Assembly (NCBI GenBank): GCA_964646525.1
Contig: CAZYER010000036.1
Span: 1 to 16,041, forward strand
Reading direction: 5' to 3'
DNA from: GCA-002282575 sp964646525
Lineage (GTDB): Bacteria; Pseudomonadota; Gammaproteobacteria; Thiomicrospirales; Thiomicrospiraceae
DNA length: 16,041 bases
Shown piece by piece: positions 15,702-16,041 of the stretch. Each line of letters opens with the position of its first letter. Within the stretch, counting starts at the first letter, position 1. Under the pieces are notes generated by a model that did no database searches, had not been told where the DNA came from, and saw only the letters and a list, made by a program, of their open reading frames with translations. A program made the translations under genes and the position numbers.

Positions 15702-16015
15702 ATGCTGAAAATGATGAGTGTTTCTGAACTGCCTTGTACATCAGGGTTGAGTGATCTTTCACCTGAACGATTGAACCTGATCGTTTCAGCTTTCAACCAT
15801 GTTAGTGAGGGAGTTATTATTTCTGCTAACGGAGTTGTCTTAGAGGTAAATCATTCATTTTCACGCATTACAGGCTTTAAAGCATCGGAAGTTTTGGGTA
15901 AAAAAACAAGTGTTCTAACGTCGTTATTATTAAACGATGATCTAGAAAAAATATTTGTAATCAATTGATTGATGCAAGTTGTTGGGTAGGACCTGAATCC
16001 GTGTTCTTTAAATAA
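15702..16015 (+). pseudogene. PAS-domain sensor fragment, probably frameshifted
   Basis: The 88-residue open frame (15702-15968) starts a PAS domain: FNHVSEGVIIS, ANGVVLEVNHSFSRITGFKASEVLGKKTSVL is the classic first half found in sensor kinases and GGDEF/EAL proteins. It stops at a TGA before the second half. The continuation appears in another frame: from about 15950 the +2 frame reads NICNQLIDASCWVG, which fits the usual PAS helix and WVG turn. One extra A in the A6 run at 15946-15951 would join the two. That frame then hits TAA at 16013-16015, so at least one more lesion exists unless the window edge misleads. No ribosome site is clear. It could be an intact short PAS protein, but the split match argues for a decayed sensor gene extending past the window. 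Confidence 0.6.
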
Positions 16016-16041
16016 CATAGCGTCAGCTTAAGGCATTTGAT

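Overview
The window reads as chromosomal core DNA of a gammaproteobacterium with mid-range base composition. The best guide is the block yqgE-ruvX-pyrB-pyrC' (inactive dihydroorotase), which is typical of Pseudomonadales; a Moraxellaceae- or Pseudomonas-like host is an inference. No tRNA, rRNA, CRISPR array, insertion sequence or phage module was seen. Genes are tightly packed, with only a few short intergenic stretches.

Layout. (1) 9-4765, minus strand: queF, yqgE, ruvX, pyrB, pyrC' and an unrecognised 191-aa ORF. yqgE to the last ORF look like one operon; ruvX/pyrB and pyrB/pyrC' overlap by ATGA. pyrC' has lost five of six metal ligands and the substrate arginine, so it is predicted to be a structural partner of aspartate transcarbamoylase (PyrB). 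(2) 4766-5513: intergenic DNA, then a 5'-truncated selO remnant that keeps only the C-terminal region. (3) 5576-7221, minus: rlmJ and an M48 lipoprotein protease. (4) 7282-9087, plus: two tandem HDOD-domain signalling proteins, divergent from the protease across a short region with a perfect TATAAT. (5) 9147-12799, minus: ppk1 then ppx, which make and degrade polyphosphate. (6) 12957-15160, plus: phnN, a SafE/TauE-like membrane protein and a Bax-like glucosaminidase, nearly or fully overlapping. (7) 15162-15542, minus: a small HTH regulator converging on the glucosaminidase. (8) 15702 to the window end: a PAS-domain reading frame that appears broken by a frameshift.

How they work together. 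Region 1 links de novo pyrimidine synthesis with rRNA/Holliday-type nuclease housekeeping and queuosine synthesis. Regions 5 and 6 put polyphosphate turnover back to back with a ribose-1,5-bisphosphate kinase that yields PRPP. The HDOD pair, HTH protein and broken PAS gene are regulatory, but the sequence does not name their targets. I found no convincing wholly new system. The most informative oddities are the pseudo-dihydroorotase, the decayed selO, the asymmetric HDOD duplication and the frameshifted PAS gene.
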